NCBI GenBank assembly: GCA_022844575.1
Contig: JALHLL010000231.1
Location: 1 to 5,143, forward strand
DNA: 5,143 nt
Direction: 5' to 3'
From: a bacterium
Lineage (GTDB): Bacteria; Bacteroidota; Ignavibacteria; Kapaibacteriales; UBA961
The translations under genes and the position numbers were made by a program. Under the pieces are notes generated by a model. That model was not told the origin of the DNA, ran no database searches, and saw only the letters and a list, made by a program, of their open reading frames with translations. Below are positions 1 to 5,143 of the stretch, piece after piece. The number at the start of each line of letters is the position of its first letter. Positions within the stretch are counted from its first letter, which is position 1.

Positions 1-2
1 TT

Positions 3-677
3 TTTCCTCTCATAGTAACTTTTTCCGTTGTCATTGCGGCACTTTTATCGGCTCTTCTTCCAAAATCTTTCGGGCTTTTGCGTCAAAAAATCTATCGAGA
101 ACTTGTGAATGCACTTGATAAGATTGCAGTTGTACTCTATGGGGAACATACCGATCTGGAATTAGAAGAGATAATAGATACGATACTCACTTCCGATGTA
201 CGACGTCTGCACGATTATGCCAATTCGATTGAAATGCGATATTCTGACTTGGAGTCAATAAGGGCAGCACTCGAATGGCAAAACAGCAATGGATTTATGT
301 CAATTATACGTTTGCGCGGTGCGATGAAATTTTATATGAGGCATTACTTTACCGTACAGTACAGTAATACTATATTAGGATTTGTGTATATCGGCGCGGC
401 TGCACTCATTATTATCATAGGTATCAGAGGTCTAAAATTTATACCGGGTACTGAGCCGTCTATTATTCTTTCGGCTCTCGGACTAGAGTTCGTGTTGCTT
501 ATTACCTATGCTGTTATGGTTATGTACTCGAAACAGGATGAAGAAAACGAAAGAGACAGATTGTATGGAGGCAATAATAATAACAATGATTTTATGTCCA
601 TGCCCACAGGCATTAAAGGCGCCGACGATGTAGAGAATTTATTGAGAATGTTTGTCTCCCGACGAAAAAAGCAATAA
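3..677 (+). CDS. Multi-pass membrane protein of unknown function, 5'-truncated by the window edge
   Basis: I do not recognise this protein. The reading frame is open from base 3, so the gene begins upstream. The in-frame TTG at 78 is not convincing as a start, because the codons before it encode a hydrophobic segment (FPLIVTFSVVIAALLSALLP). Counting from that TTG, residues 1-95 form a charged, probably helical soluble region (ELEEIIDTILTSDVRRLHDYANSIE and onward). Two clear membrane spans follow at about 98-116 (ending ALIIIIGI) and 128-150 (LEFVLLITYAVMVMYS). The tail of about 50 residues is charged, contains five consecutive Asn (166-170) and ends in RRKKQ. With the upstream segment there are at least three membrane spans, so the 95-residue region would be a loop between spans one and two. 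The stop at 675-677 lies one base before the ATG of the downstream lipoprotein gene, so the two are probably cotranscribed and translationally coupled. A role in the envelope is inference from topology only. Confidence 0.75.
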   Translation, partial: FPLIVTFSVVIAALLSALLPKSFGLLRQKIYRELVNALDKIAVVLYGEHTDLELEEIIDTILTSDVRRLHDYANSIEMRYSDLESIRAALEWQNSNGFMSIIRLRGAMKFYMRHYFTVQYSNTILGFVYIGAAALIIIIGIRGLKFIPGTEPSIILSALGLEFVLLITYAVMVMYSKQDEENERDRLYGGNNNNNDFMSMPTGIKGADDVENLLRMFVSRRKKQ

Positions 678-678
678 C

Positions 679-1743
679 ATGAAGTATTTATCCTTACTCA
701 TCATAATTCTTGCTTGCGGCTGTGTAGGCGAGCCGGACTTCCCTTCCGATTTGACGATTACTACCGGAAAAAACGGTGCCTATATTCTGTGTGAAGGGTT
801 ACTCGGGATGGATAACTCCACACTTTCACGTTATGATGAAAATACCGGCAATACTATTAACGATTACTTTGCAAAGCAGAATAATGGATTGAGACTTGGT
901 GACACCGGAAATGATTTATTTGCTTTCGGCGAAGCCGTCTATATCCCTGTCACAAAATCGCGAACGATTGAAAAAATTCGTCTTAGTGACGGTGTTTCTT
1001 TAGGCAGACTTATACTCGACAAAAAAGAAGAACCTTATCGCCTTACAATTCTGAATGACACTGTCGGGTTTTGTACACTTGTAAGTGATTATATACAGGA
1101 ATTTAATCCGAAGACAATGCAAAAACGGGGTGAAGTGATAAAAGTCGGTCCCGGTCCTGAAGGTATTGCCGCTAATGAAACAACAATTTTTGTCGCAAAT
1201 TCCGGTTATGGTGATTTAAGACAACATGAACCTAAGGCAAGTACAATTTCCGTTATTGACCGAAATACAAAAAAAGAGACCGCGTTACTTACTAATCTGA
1301 TAAATGTTCGATCGGTACATTTGGCTGAGCAGGGACTTGCGCTTTACGCTATGTATTCCAATGTAAATACCCCTATCGGCTTAAAAGGCGGCTTGGTTCG
1401 ATATGACAGCAGAACTTTACAAGAAACAAATCGTTGGCTCTTCAGAAGCCCGAGTTCGCCGGAGTTTAATACGAAGCAGGATTCGATTTTTATAACTGAC
1501 AGCGTCGGAACTTGGGTAATTGCATTACAACATTCAAATACACCGCAATTACTTTTTACACGCAATTCGACCAAGGAAATATGGCATAATATAAAAAGAC
1601 ATCCGCAAACGGGTGATTTATGGATAGCCGCATATCCCGAATTTAGTCAGAATAATGGCTGGGTATCTGTTCGATCGTTAAACGGTACCGAAAAAAAACG
1701 ACTTGATGTACTTCTAACCCCCCGCGCAATTCTCTTCTTCTGA
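679..1743 (+). CDS. Secreted lipoprotein with YncE/DUF5074-like beta-propeller
   Basis: This is a predicted 354-residue lipoprotein. I chose ATG 679 because a lipoprotein signal follows it at once (MKYLSLLIIILACGC), with Cys13 (context ILAC) or Cys15 (ACGC) as the lipidated residue; a TTG 27 bases upstream would put charged residues in front and lies inside the previous gene. The mature part resembles Bacteroidota YncE/DUF5074-type surface proteins: NGAYILCEG (32-40), a NSTLSRYDENTGNTINDYF stretch (46-64) followed by LGD, GPGPEGIA (157-164), FVANSG (171-176), TISVIDRNT (189-197), and a last-blade-like GDLWIAAYPEFSQNNGWVSV (312-331). Family members fold as beta-propellers and sit on the cell envelope, often beside TonB-dependent receptors; no receptor gene is seen here. 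The ligand is unknown. The gene starts one base after the membrane protein stop and ends two bases before mnmE. Confident for lipoprotein and propeller, low for function. Confidence 0.82.
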   Translation: MKYLSLLIIILACGCVGEPDFPSDLTITTGKNGAYILCEGLLGMDNSTLSRYDENTGNTINDYFAKQNNGLRLGDTGNDLFAFGEAVYIPVTKSRTIEKIRLSDGVSLGRLILDKKEEPYRLTILNDTVGFCTLVSDYIQEFNPKTMQKRGEVIKVGPGPEGIAANETTIFVANSGYGDLRQHEPKASTISVIDRNTKKETALLTNLINVRSVHLAEQGLALYAMYSNVNTPIGLKGGLVRYDSRTLQETNRWLFRSPSSPEFNTKQDSIFITDSVGTWVIALQHSNTPQLLFTRNSTKEIWHNIKRHPQTGDLWIAAYPEFSQNNGWVSVRSLNGTEKKRLDVLLTPRAILFF

Positions 1744-1745
1744 AA

Positions 1746-3101
1746 ATGACTCATAATAATGAACCCATTTGTGCATTGGCAACACCACCCGGAACAGCCG
1801 GTTTGGCAATTATTCGCTTAAGTGGGCAAAACTGTTTTACGATTGCCGATAAATGCTTCAATGGAAAAGTTACATTAAGCGAAGCAAGTTCGCATACGGT
1901 ACATTATGGTACGATTCTACTGAACAATACCGTTATTGATACGGTAACAGCAACTGTTTTTAAAAATCCGCATTCCTATACCGGAGAAGATACCGTAGAA
2001 TTCGGATGCCACGGTAGCATGATTATTGTTGAACAAATATTAAATACACTGTACAATAGTGGTGCAAGAGCTGCGGAAGCCGGAGAGTTTACTCGACGCG
2101 CTTTTTTGAATGGAAAAATAGATTTGACGCAAGTGGAAGCTGTTGCGGATATTATTCACTCATCATCTGTAATTGGCGCACAAACGGCGGCTCGGCAATT
2201 ATTGGGTGGCTTTACCAAAAAATTAGAATTATTACGTAATGAATTAATACGCTTATGCGGATTATTAGAACTTGAATTGGATTTTACGGAACAGGATATT
2301 GAATTTGTTGACAGAACGGCACTTCGCAATACAATGAATGATATTGCCGATTTATGCACAAATCTTGCGCATGGATTTCGGGCGGCACAAATTCTCCGTT
2401 CGGGCTTTTTTATCGGATTGGTCGGATTTCCGAATGCAGGAAAATCATCATTATTTAATGCGTTATTGGAAAAACACCGCGCAATCGTAAGTGATACACC
2501 CGGTACAACACGCGATTTTATTGAAGAATCATTATTTATAGAAGGTATTGCCATAAAGTTATTCGATACCGCCGGTTTACGCTCCACAGAGGATGCTATA
2601 GAAATGGAGGGGATACAATTAGCGGAATCAATAATTGAACAATCGAATTTAATACTTGTACTTAATGATTGCTCCATTGATATGTACCACTCCGATAATT
2701 TATTACATGGTTTACAACAACGTTTTCCACAGACACAATTCGCACTTATTCAGAATAAAAAGGATAAATGTACAATACCTTTGGAAAATAGTAATACATT
2801 ATCCATATCGGCAAAAACCGGTGATGGAATACCTGAGTTAAAACGATATATTGCCGATTGTTTACGTCCCAATATTGACGGCAATCAGGATGTTCTCATC
2901 AATGCACGGCATGCTATGCTTTTACAACAAGCAACGCAACACCTTCATAATGCAGGAAAAACTCTTGAGATAGGACTCTCAAATGATTTGATTGCAATTG
3001 ATGTTCGGGCGGCAGTACGATTGCTCGGAGAAATAACCGGACAAGTAACGGGAGAGGATATTCTTAATGCAATTTTCGGGTCATTTTGTATAGGAAAATA
3101 A
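1746..3101 (+). CDS. mnmE: tRNA uridine-5-carboxymethylaminomethyl(34) synthesis GTPase MnmE
   Basis: MnmE (TrmE) works in the cytoplasm with MnmG to install the carboxymethylaminomethyl group on U34 of tRNAs reading split codon boxes, using a folate one-carbon unit, GTP hydrolysis and FAD on the partner. All family landmarks are present in 451 residues, the usual length. The N-terminal folate-binding domain (about 1-118) opens with ICALATPPGTAGLAIIRLSG and contains PHSYTGED (75-82). The linker to the helical domain reads GEFTRRAFLNGKIDLTQ (113-129). The G domain inserted in the helical domain has G1 GFPNAGKSS (227-235), TTRD (254-257), DTAG (274-277), NKKD (337-340) and SAK (355-357). The protein ends in the diagnostic C-terminal CIGK (448-451), whose Cys is the conserved one. 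The start ATG lies two bases after the lipoprotein stop with no Shine-Dalgarno sequence, which suggests coupled translation. mnmG is not in the window. Nothing suggests loss of function. Confidence 0.98.
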   Translation: MTHNNEPICALATPPGTAGLAIIRLSGQNCFTIADKCFNGKVTLSEASSHTVHYGTILLNNTVIDTVTATVFKNPHSYTGEDTVEFGCHGSMIIVEQILNTLYNSGARAAEAGEFTRRAFLNGKIDLTQVEAVADIIHSSSVIGAQTAARQLLGGFTKKLELLRNELIRLCGLLELELDFTEQDIEFVDRTALRNTMNDIADLCTNLAHGFRAAQILRSGFFIGLVGFPNAGKSSLFNALLEKHRAIVSDTPGTTRDFIEESLFIEGIAIKLFDTAGLRSTEDAIEMEGIQLAESIIEQSNLILVLNDCSIDMYHSDNLLHGLQQRFPQTQFALIQNKKDKCTIPLENSNTLSISAKTGDGIPELKRYIADCLRPNIDGNQDVLINARHAMLLQQATQHLHNAGKTLEIGLSNDLIAIDVRAAVRLLGEITGQVTGEDILNAIFGSFCIGK

Positions 3102-3133
3102 ATTCCCTAAGCAAGTATTTACGATATAAATGA

Positions 3134-3162
3134 AAAGGCAACAAAAATATTTTATTGCCTTT
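3134..3162. terminator. Probable bidirectional hairpin terminator between mnmE and the ene-reductase gene
   Basis: AAAGGCAA (3134-3141) pairs with TTGCCTTT (3155-3162). After a single C/A mismatch, four further A-T pairs (3143-3146 with 3150-3153) close on a three-base loop. On the - strand the stem is followed by TTTTCATTTAT, a fair U-rich tail; on the + strand the tail is short (TTTCTTGAT). It sits in the 91-base gap between two convergent genes, where a shared terminator is expected. Confidence 0.65.
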
Positions 3163-3192
3163 CTTGATATAAATTGCTTCCAATAAAGAGTA

Positions 3193-4260
3193 TTATGCTA
3201 CGGTTGCATAATCGGTATATCCCTTAGCATCTGGAGAATAGAATGTTTGATAATCCGGTTGATTAAATTCCGCATTTAATTCTATTCTTTTAACAAAATC
3301 CGGATTTGCTAAAAAGCCCCTGCCGAATGCAACTAAGTCAGCGAATCCTTCACTTAATTTCTCATCTGCCGTTTCGGGCGTAAGCCCATTACAAAGAATA
3401 ATTGTATTGGAAAAATTATGTCGAATGGTAGTAAATGTTTTTTCCGGAATATCGGGATTAGCGGAAATATGGATGTATGCAATGCCTATTTTATTTAACT
3501 CACTTGATAAATATTCATACGTTTCATGTACCTCATTAGAATCATAGGCCTGTAAATCGCCATAGGTGGAGTATGGAGAAAAACGAATACCTACTTTTTC
3601 TTTTCCGATAGCCGACGCTACTTTTTGTACCGTTTCAACAATAAAACGCGCACGATTAACAATATTTCCGCCATATTCATCCGTTCTATCGTTTACATGC
3701 GGATTGAGGAACTGTTCCAATAAATACCCATTTGCCCCATGTAGTTCAATACCATCGAATCCGGCTTCCACTGCATTAACAGCCGCCTGAACGAAACCTT
3801 GTATAGCTAACTGTATACCTTCCGAAGAAAGGGCAATCGGTTCGGGATGATCCTGCATAAGTTTCGTATCGGTAAAAATTTGTCCCGCCGCTTTTTTGGC
3901 AGAAGCACCAATTAACTGAACACCTTCTGCAAGATTATCATGATGTCCTATACGCCCCGTATGCATAAGTTGTAAAAAGATTTTTGCACCCTTTTTATGA
4001 ACAGCATCCGTTGTTTTACGCCATCCTTCGATTTGCTCTTGATTAAAAATACCCGGTATGCGAGCATACCCCAAACCTTCAGGGGCGGGAGCCGTCCCCT
4101 CAGTAATAATCAAGCCGGCATCAGCCCTTTGTGCATAATACTCTGCCATTAAGTCATTCGGTACATTACCGATTGCCCTATTGCGTGTCATCGGAGCCAT
4201 AACGATATGGTTTTTAAGAGTTAGACCGTTTTTGGCGAATTGTTTAAGGATATTTTTCAT
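3193..4260 (-). CDS. Old yellow enzyme family ene-reductase (NemA-like, FMN-dependent)
   Basis: This is a cytoplasmic FMN flavoprotein expected to use NAD(P)H to reduce activated C=C bonds (enones, maleimides, quinone-like electrophiles) and possibly nitro compounds. I chose ATG 4260 (355 residues) because AAAGG lies nine bases upstream (4274-4270); a TTG at 4269 would abut that AAAGG. Residues seen in order are the N-terminal MAPMTRNRA with Thr25 near the flavin, EGTAPAPEGLGY (54-65), FLQLMHTGR (95-103) with the flavin-contacting Gln97, the active-site HGANGYLLEQFLNP (174-187) carrying His174, Asn177 and proton donor Tyr179, then NDRTDEYGG, GIRFSPY with Arg226, and the phosphate-binding FGRGFLANPD (312-321). 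Length and order match the class containing NemA and OYE1. Met99 stands where OYE1 has Trp116. The gene is divergent from an HxlR regulator, which suggests induction by reactive electrophiles. The exact substrate cannot be read from sequence, so I give no symbol. Confidence 0.94.
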   Translation of the reverse strand: MKNILKQFAKNGLTLKNHIVMAPMTRNRAIGNVPNDLMAEYYAQRADAGLIITEGTAPAPEGLGYARIPGIFNQEQIEGWRKTTDAVHKKGAKIFLQLMHTGRIGHHDNLAEGVQLIGASAKKAAGQIFTDTKLMQDHPEPIALSSEGIQLAIQGFVQAAVNAVEAGFDGIELHGANGYLLEQFLNPHVNDRTDEYGGNIVNRARFIVETVQKVASAIGKEKVGIRFSPYSTYGDLQAYDSNEVHETYEYLSSELNKIGIAYIHISANPDIPEKTFTTIRHNFSNTIILCNGLTPETADEKLSEGFADLVAFGRGFLANPDFVKRIELNAEFNQPDYQTFYSPDAKGYTDYATVA

Positions 4261-4269
4261 GATGAACAA

Positions 4270-4274
4270 CCTTT
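4270..4274 (-). promoter_or_regulatory. Shine-Dalgarno-like site that sets the ene-reductase start
   Basis: The - strand reads AAAGG, followed by nine bases and ATG at 4260. This spacing is normal, and the site directly abuts the alternative TTG at 4269, so it argues for the ATG. It is the clearest ribosome binding site in the window; the other complete genes have A-rich or no such leader. Confidence 0.6.
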
Positions 4275-4288
4275 TTTATAGCTAAACA

Positions 4289-4318
4289 TTGTTTACATTA
4301 CAAAATTATCTATATTTA
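4289..4318 (+). promoter_or_regulatory. Candidate promoter of the HxlR regulator gene
   Basis: TTG at 4289-4291, a 19-base spacer and TATATTTA at 4311-4318 match the Bacteroidota promoter core TTTG-N19-TAnnTTTG except for the last base of the -7 box and the first base of the -33 box. Transcription would start near 4324, about 59 bases before the ATG. The first operator palindrome overlaps the -7 box and the start point, which fits autorepression. Confidence 0.45.
4301..4308 (-). promoter_or_regulatory. Candidate -7 promoter box of the ene-reductase gene
   Basis: The - strand reads TAATTTTG, an exact match to the Bacteroidota -7 consensus TAnnTTTG. Transcription would begin near 4294 and leave a leader of roughly 34 bases. 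No good TTG is found at the usual distance; the -33 position would fall near 4328-4333, inside the palindromic operator. A weak -33 element covered by an operator is what a repressed promoter might look like, but that is inference. Confidence 0.45.
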
Positions 4319-4372
4319 CTAACCTTTGGTAAGTACTATACAAAAGGTTAGTGCTTACCTCCATGTTAGTAA
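4316..4372. promoter_or_regulatory. Operator cluster: two palindromes built from five related half-sites
   Basis: Half-sites resembling GGTWAGTAA occur at 4316-4324 (reverse, TTACTAACC), 4328-4336 (GGTAAGTAC), 4346-4354 (GGTTAGTGC), 4351-4359 (reverse, GTGCTTACC) and 4364-4372 (TGTTAGTAA). The first two form a palindrome with a three-base centre, and the last two one with a four-base centre. Across the cluster, ACTAACCTTT (4318-4327) and AAAGGTTAGT (4343-4352) are perfect inverted repeats, as are TTACTAAC (4316-4323) and GTTAGTAA (4365-4372). The cluster lies between two divergent genes and overlaps elements of both candidate promoters. Binding by the adjacent HxlR protein is inferred from position and symmetry, as dimeric winged-helix regulators bind such sites. 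Confidence 0.6.
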
Positions 4373-4382
4373 CAACTATTTT

Positions 4383-4757
4383 ATGGAAAACGAACAAATA
4401 AAAGAGAGCGTATCCACTTCGGAGTGCGAAGACTGTCCTTTAATAGATTTAATGGCTGTACGGGATGCTTTGCAAGTATTAAGCGGTACATGGAAATTAC
4501 CGATTTTAATCTCATTAATAGACGGTAAAAAACGTTTCAGGCAAATAGCTAAGGAAGTGGAAGGAATAAGCGATAAAATGCTTTCAAAGGAATTAAAAGA
4601 CTTGGAAATGAATAAACTTGTAAAAAGGACTATTTACGATACCTTCCCACCTACGGTAGAATATTCCGTTACACCCCATTCAGCAACATTAAAAAAAGTG
4701 ATTGCAGCCCTAAGAGATTGGGGTAAACTTCATAGAAAAGAGATTTTGGGGAAGTGA
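4383..4757 (+). CDS. HxlR-family winged-helix transcriptional regulator, probable thiol redox sensor
   Basis: This is a 124-residue DNA-binding protein of the HxlR family (MarR-like fold, dimeric). I chose ATG 4383; an upstream TTG at 4326 would start inside the operator and add residues foreign to the family. Family landmarks are CPLIDL (18-23), LSGTWKLPILISL with Trp37, GKKRFRQI, the recognition-helix region GISDKMLSKELKDLE, KLVKRTIYDTFPPTVEYSVTP (the wing), and a C-terminal helix with ALRDWG. Cys18, in the conserved Cys-Pro position, corresponds to the reactive cysteine region of HypR and YodB, which respond to hypochlorite, diamide or quinones. Cys15 makes a CxxC (CEDC) that could form a local disulfide. 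It is divergent from an ene-reductase gene with a shared operator region, so it probably controls that gene and itself. Whether it represses or activates cannot be read directly; overlap of operators with promoter elements favours repression. Confidence 0.92.
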   Translation: MENEQIKESVSTSECEDCPLIDLMAVRDALQVLSGTWKLPILISLIDGKKRFRQIAKEVEGISDKMLSKELKDLEMNKLVKRTIYDTFPPTVEYSVTPHSATLKKVIAALRDWGKLHRKEILGK

Positions 4758-4788
4758 AAACTGTAGCAAGTATCTGAATAAGATTTTA

Positions 4789-4816
4789 ACGAATTTTTAG
4801 TAGTTGAAATATTCGT
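4789..4816. terminator. Weak hairpin between the regulator and the convergent downstream gene
   Basis: ACGAAT (4789-4794) pairs with ATTCGT (4811-4816). After one T/T mismatch three more A-T pairs form, leaving an eight-base loop. It is the only stem I see in the 77-base convergent gap, but it is AT-rich and lacks a clear T run on either side, so its role as a terminator is doubtful. Confidence 0.25.
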
Positions 4817-4834
4817 CATACCTTATTTCGTTAC

Positions 4835-5143
4835 TTACTCGATACCCAATGATTTTGTACTATCTATTTTCCTAGAAAAATCATTTAGACAATCCCTAAG
4901 AATGGGAACGACTATTTTTGTCTGCTCTTCCTTCGTTTTATCAAGTGTGGAGAAATACTCTTCATAAGTCATACTATCCATAATTTTCTGCAACGCACAT
5001 TCACAATATTGGTGAGTAATTTCAGGGTATTTTTTTTTCATAGTAATTGTACTTTCAATACAATTACTAACGAATAGCTTTTTTTTTGTTGATGTCCATC
5101 CTATTACAGTTTTATTCACATCGGATTTATAGAAGAAGTCTGG
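4835..5143 (-). CDS. Small four-cysteine protein of unknown function, 5'-truncated by the window edge
   Basis: The frame is open to the window edge (PDFFYKSD precedes the GTG at 5119), so that GTG is probably not the start and the true N-terminus, perhaps with a signal peptide, lies outside. Counting the GTG as residue 1, visible landmarks are Trp8, Cys20 (LFVSNC), YCECAL with Cys39 and Cys41, and RDCL with Cys77. The order Trp, Cys, YCxC, Cys recalls short secreted or periplasmic Bacteroidota proteins with a helical domain probably closed by two disulfides; this is recognition of pattern, not a confirmed family. Base composition is very AT-rich, with A9 runs on the coding strand at 5079-5087 and 5030-5038, both encoding lysine-rich stretches, and a perfect inverted repeat between them. 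The frame is intact through both runs. The gene is convergent with the HxlR regulator and no functional link is evident. Confidence 0.65.
   Translation of the reverse strand, partial: PDFFYKSDVNKTVIGWTSTKKKLFVSNCIESTITMKKKYPEITHQYCECALQKIMDSMTYEEYFSTLDKTKEEQTKIVVPILRDCLNDFSRKIDSTKSLGIE
5041..5069. repeat. Perfect 11-bp inverted repeat inside the four-cysteine protein gene
   Basis: TAGTAATTGTA (5041-5051) and TACAATTACTA (5059-5069) are perfect inverted copies separated by seven bases. They lie within codons around Cys20 and between two nine-base homopolymer runs. In the mRNA this could form a hairpin; no function is known. Confidence 0.7.

Noticed and set aside
573..587. AAT-type trinucleotide repeat as a phase-variable microsatellite
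   Set aside because: There are only three perfect AAT units before an AAC interruption, and changes in unit number would keep the frame, so switching is unlikely.
652..678. N-terminal extension of the lipoprotein from a TTG at 652
   Set aside because: It would place charged residues before the lipoprotein signal peptide and overlap the upstream gene; ATG 679 gives a classical signal.
1344..1574. Open frame on the - strand inside the lipoprotein gene
   Set aside because: It is fully contained in a gene supported by a signal peptide and propeller motifs, and shows no family features of its own.
2156..2677. Open frame of 173 codons on the - strand inside mnmE
   Set aside because: It is antisense to the conserved helical and G-domain region of mnmE, has a serine/asparagine-rich composition without recognisable motifs, and arises from codon bias of the real gene.
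2656..2841. Short + strand frame inside mnmE
   Set aside because: It overlaps the G4 and G5 motif region of mnmE in another frame and encodes nothing recognisable.
3566..3790. Open + strand frame antisense to the ene-reductase
   Set aside because: It is the complement of the catalytic region of a well-supported gene.
4261..4269. TTG start at 4269 for the ene-reductase
   Set aside because: The Shine-Dalgarno-like AAAGG directly abuts this TTG, whereas it is nine bases from ATG 4260.
4292..4320. Classical sigma-70 promoter for the regulator using TTTACA at 4292
   Set aside because: No acceptable -10 hexamer lies 16-18 bases downstream; the TTG-N19-TATATTTA arrangement fits better.
4326..4382. 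N-terminal extension of the HxlR regulator from a TTG at 4326
   Set aside because: It would begin within the operator and close to the predicted transcription start, and it adds residues not typical of the family; ATG 4383 gives a normal-length protein.

Overview
The window looks like an ordinary chromosomal segment of a low-GC bacterium. It most likely belongs to the Bacteroidota or a related lineage of the FCB group (Chlorobiota, Ignavibacteria or Kapabacteria). The clues are a lipoprotein signal peptide on a YncE/DUF5074-like beta-propeller, start codons mostly without strong Shine-Dalgarno sequences, good matches to the Bacteroidota promoter core (TTG, about 19 bases, TAnnTTTG) upstream of the regulator, and a small cysteine-patterned protein of a type common in that phylum. 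The assignment rests on recognition alone and no search was run.

Left half (1-3101, + strand): three tightly packed genes that read as one transcription unit. They are the 3' part of an unrecognised multi-pass membrane protein, a secreted lipoprotein predicted to fold as a beta-propeller, and a complete mnmE, the tRNA U34-modification GTPase. The gaps are 1 and 2 bases, so translational coupling is likely. A hairpin at 3134-3162 lies between mnmE and the convergent gene that follows and can serve both strands.

Right half (3193-4757): a divergent pair. On the - strand is an old yellow enzyme family ene-reductase (NemA-like, FMN-dependent). On the + strand is an HxlR-family winged-helix regulator with a CxxC near its N-terminus. 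The 122-base spacer between them carries candidate promoters for both genes and a cluster of five related half-sites (GGTWAGTAA-like) forming two palindromes that overlap the promoter elements. The natural reading is a self-regulated switch that senses electrophiles, quinones or hypochlorite and induces the reductase that removes them. The concept is known (HypR/HypO, YodB/AzoR, NemR/NemA), but this pairing and operator layout are the most informative part of the window.

Right edge (4835-5143, - strand): the 3' part of a small four-cysteine protein. Its coding sequence contains two runs of nine A and a perfect 11-bp inverted repeat. I found no RNA genes, insertion sequences, CRISPR arrays, attachment sites or origins, and no stretch longer than about 120 bases without a gene.
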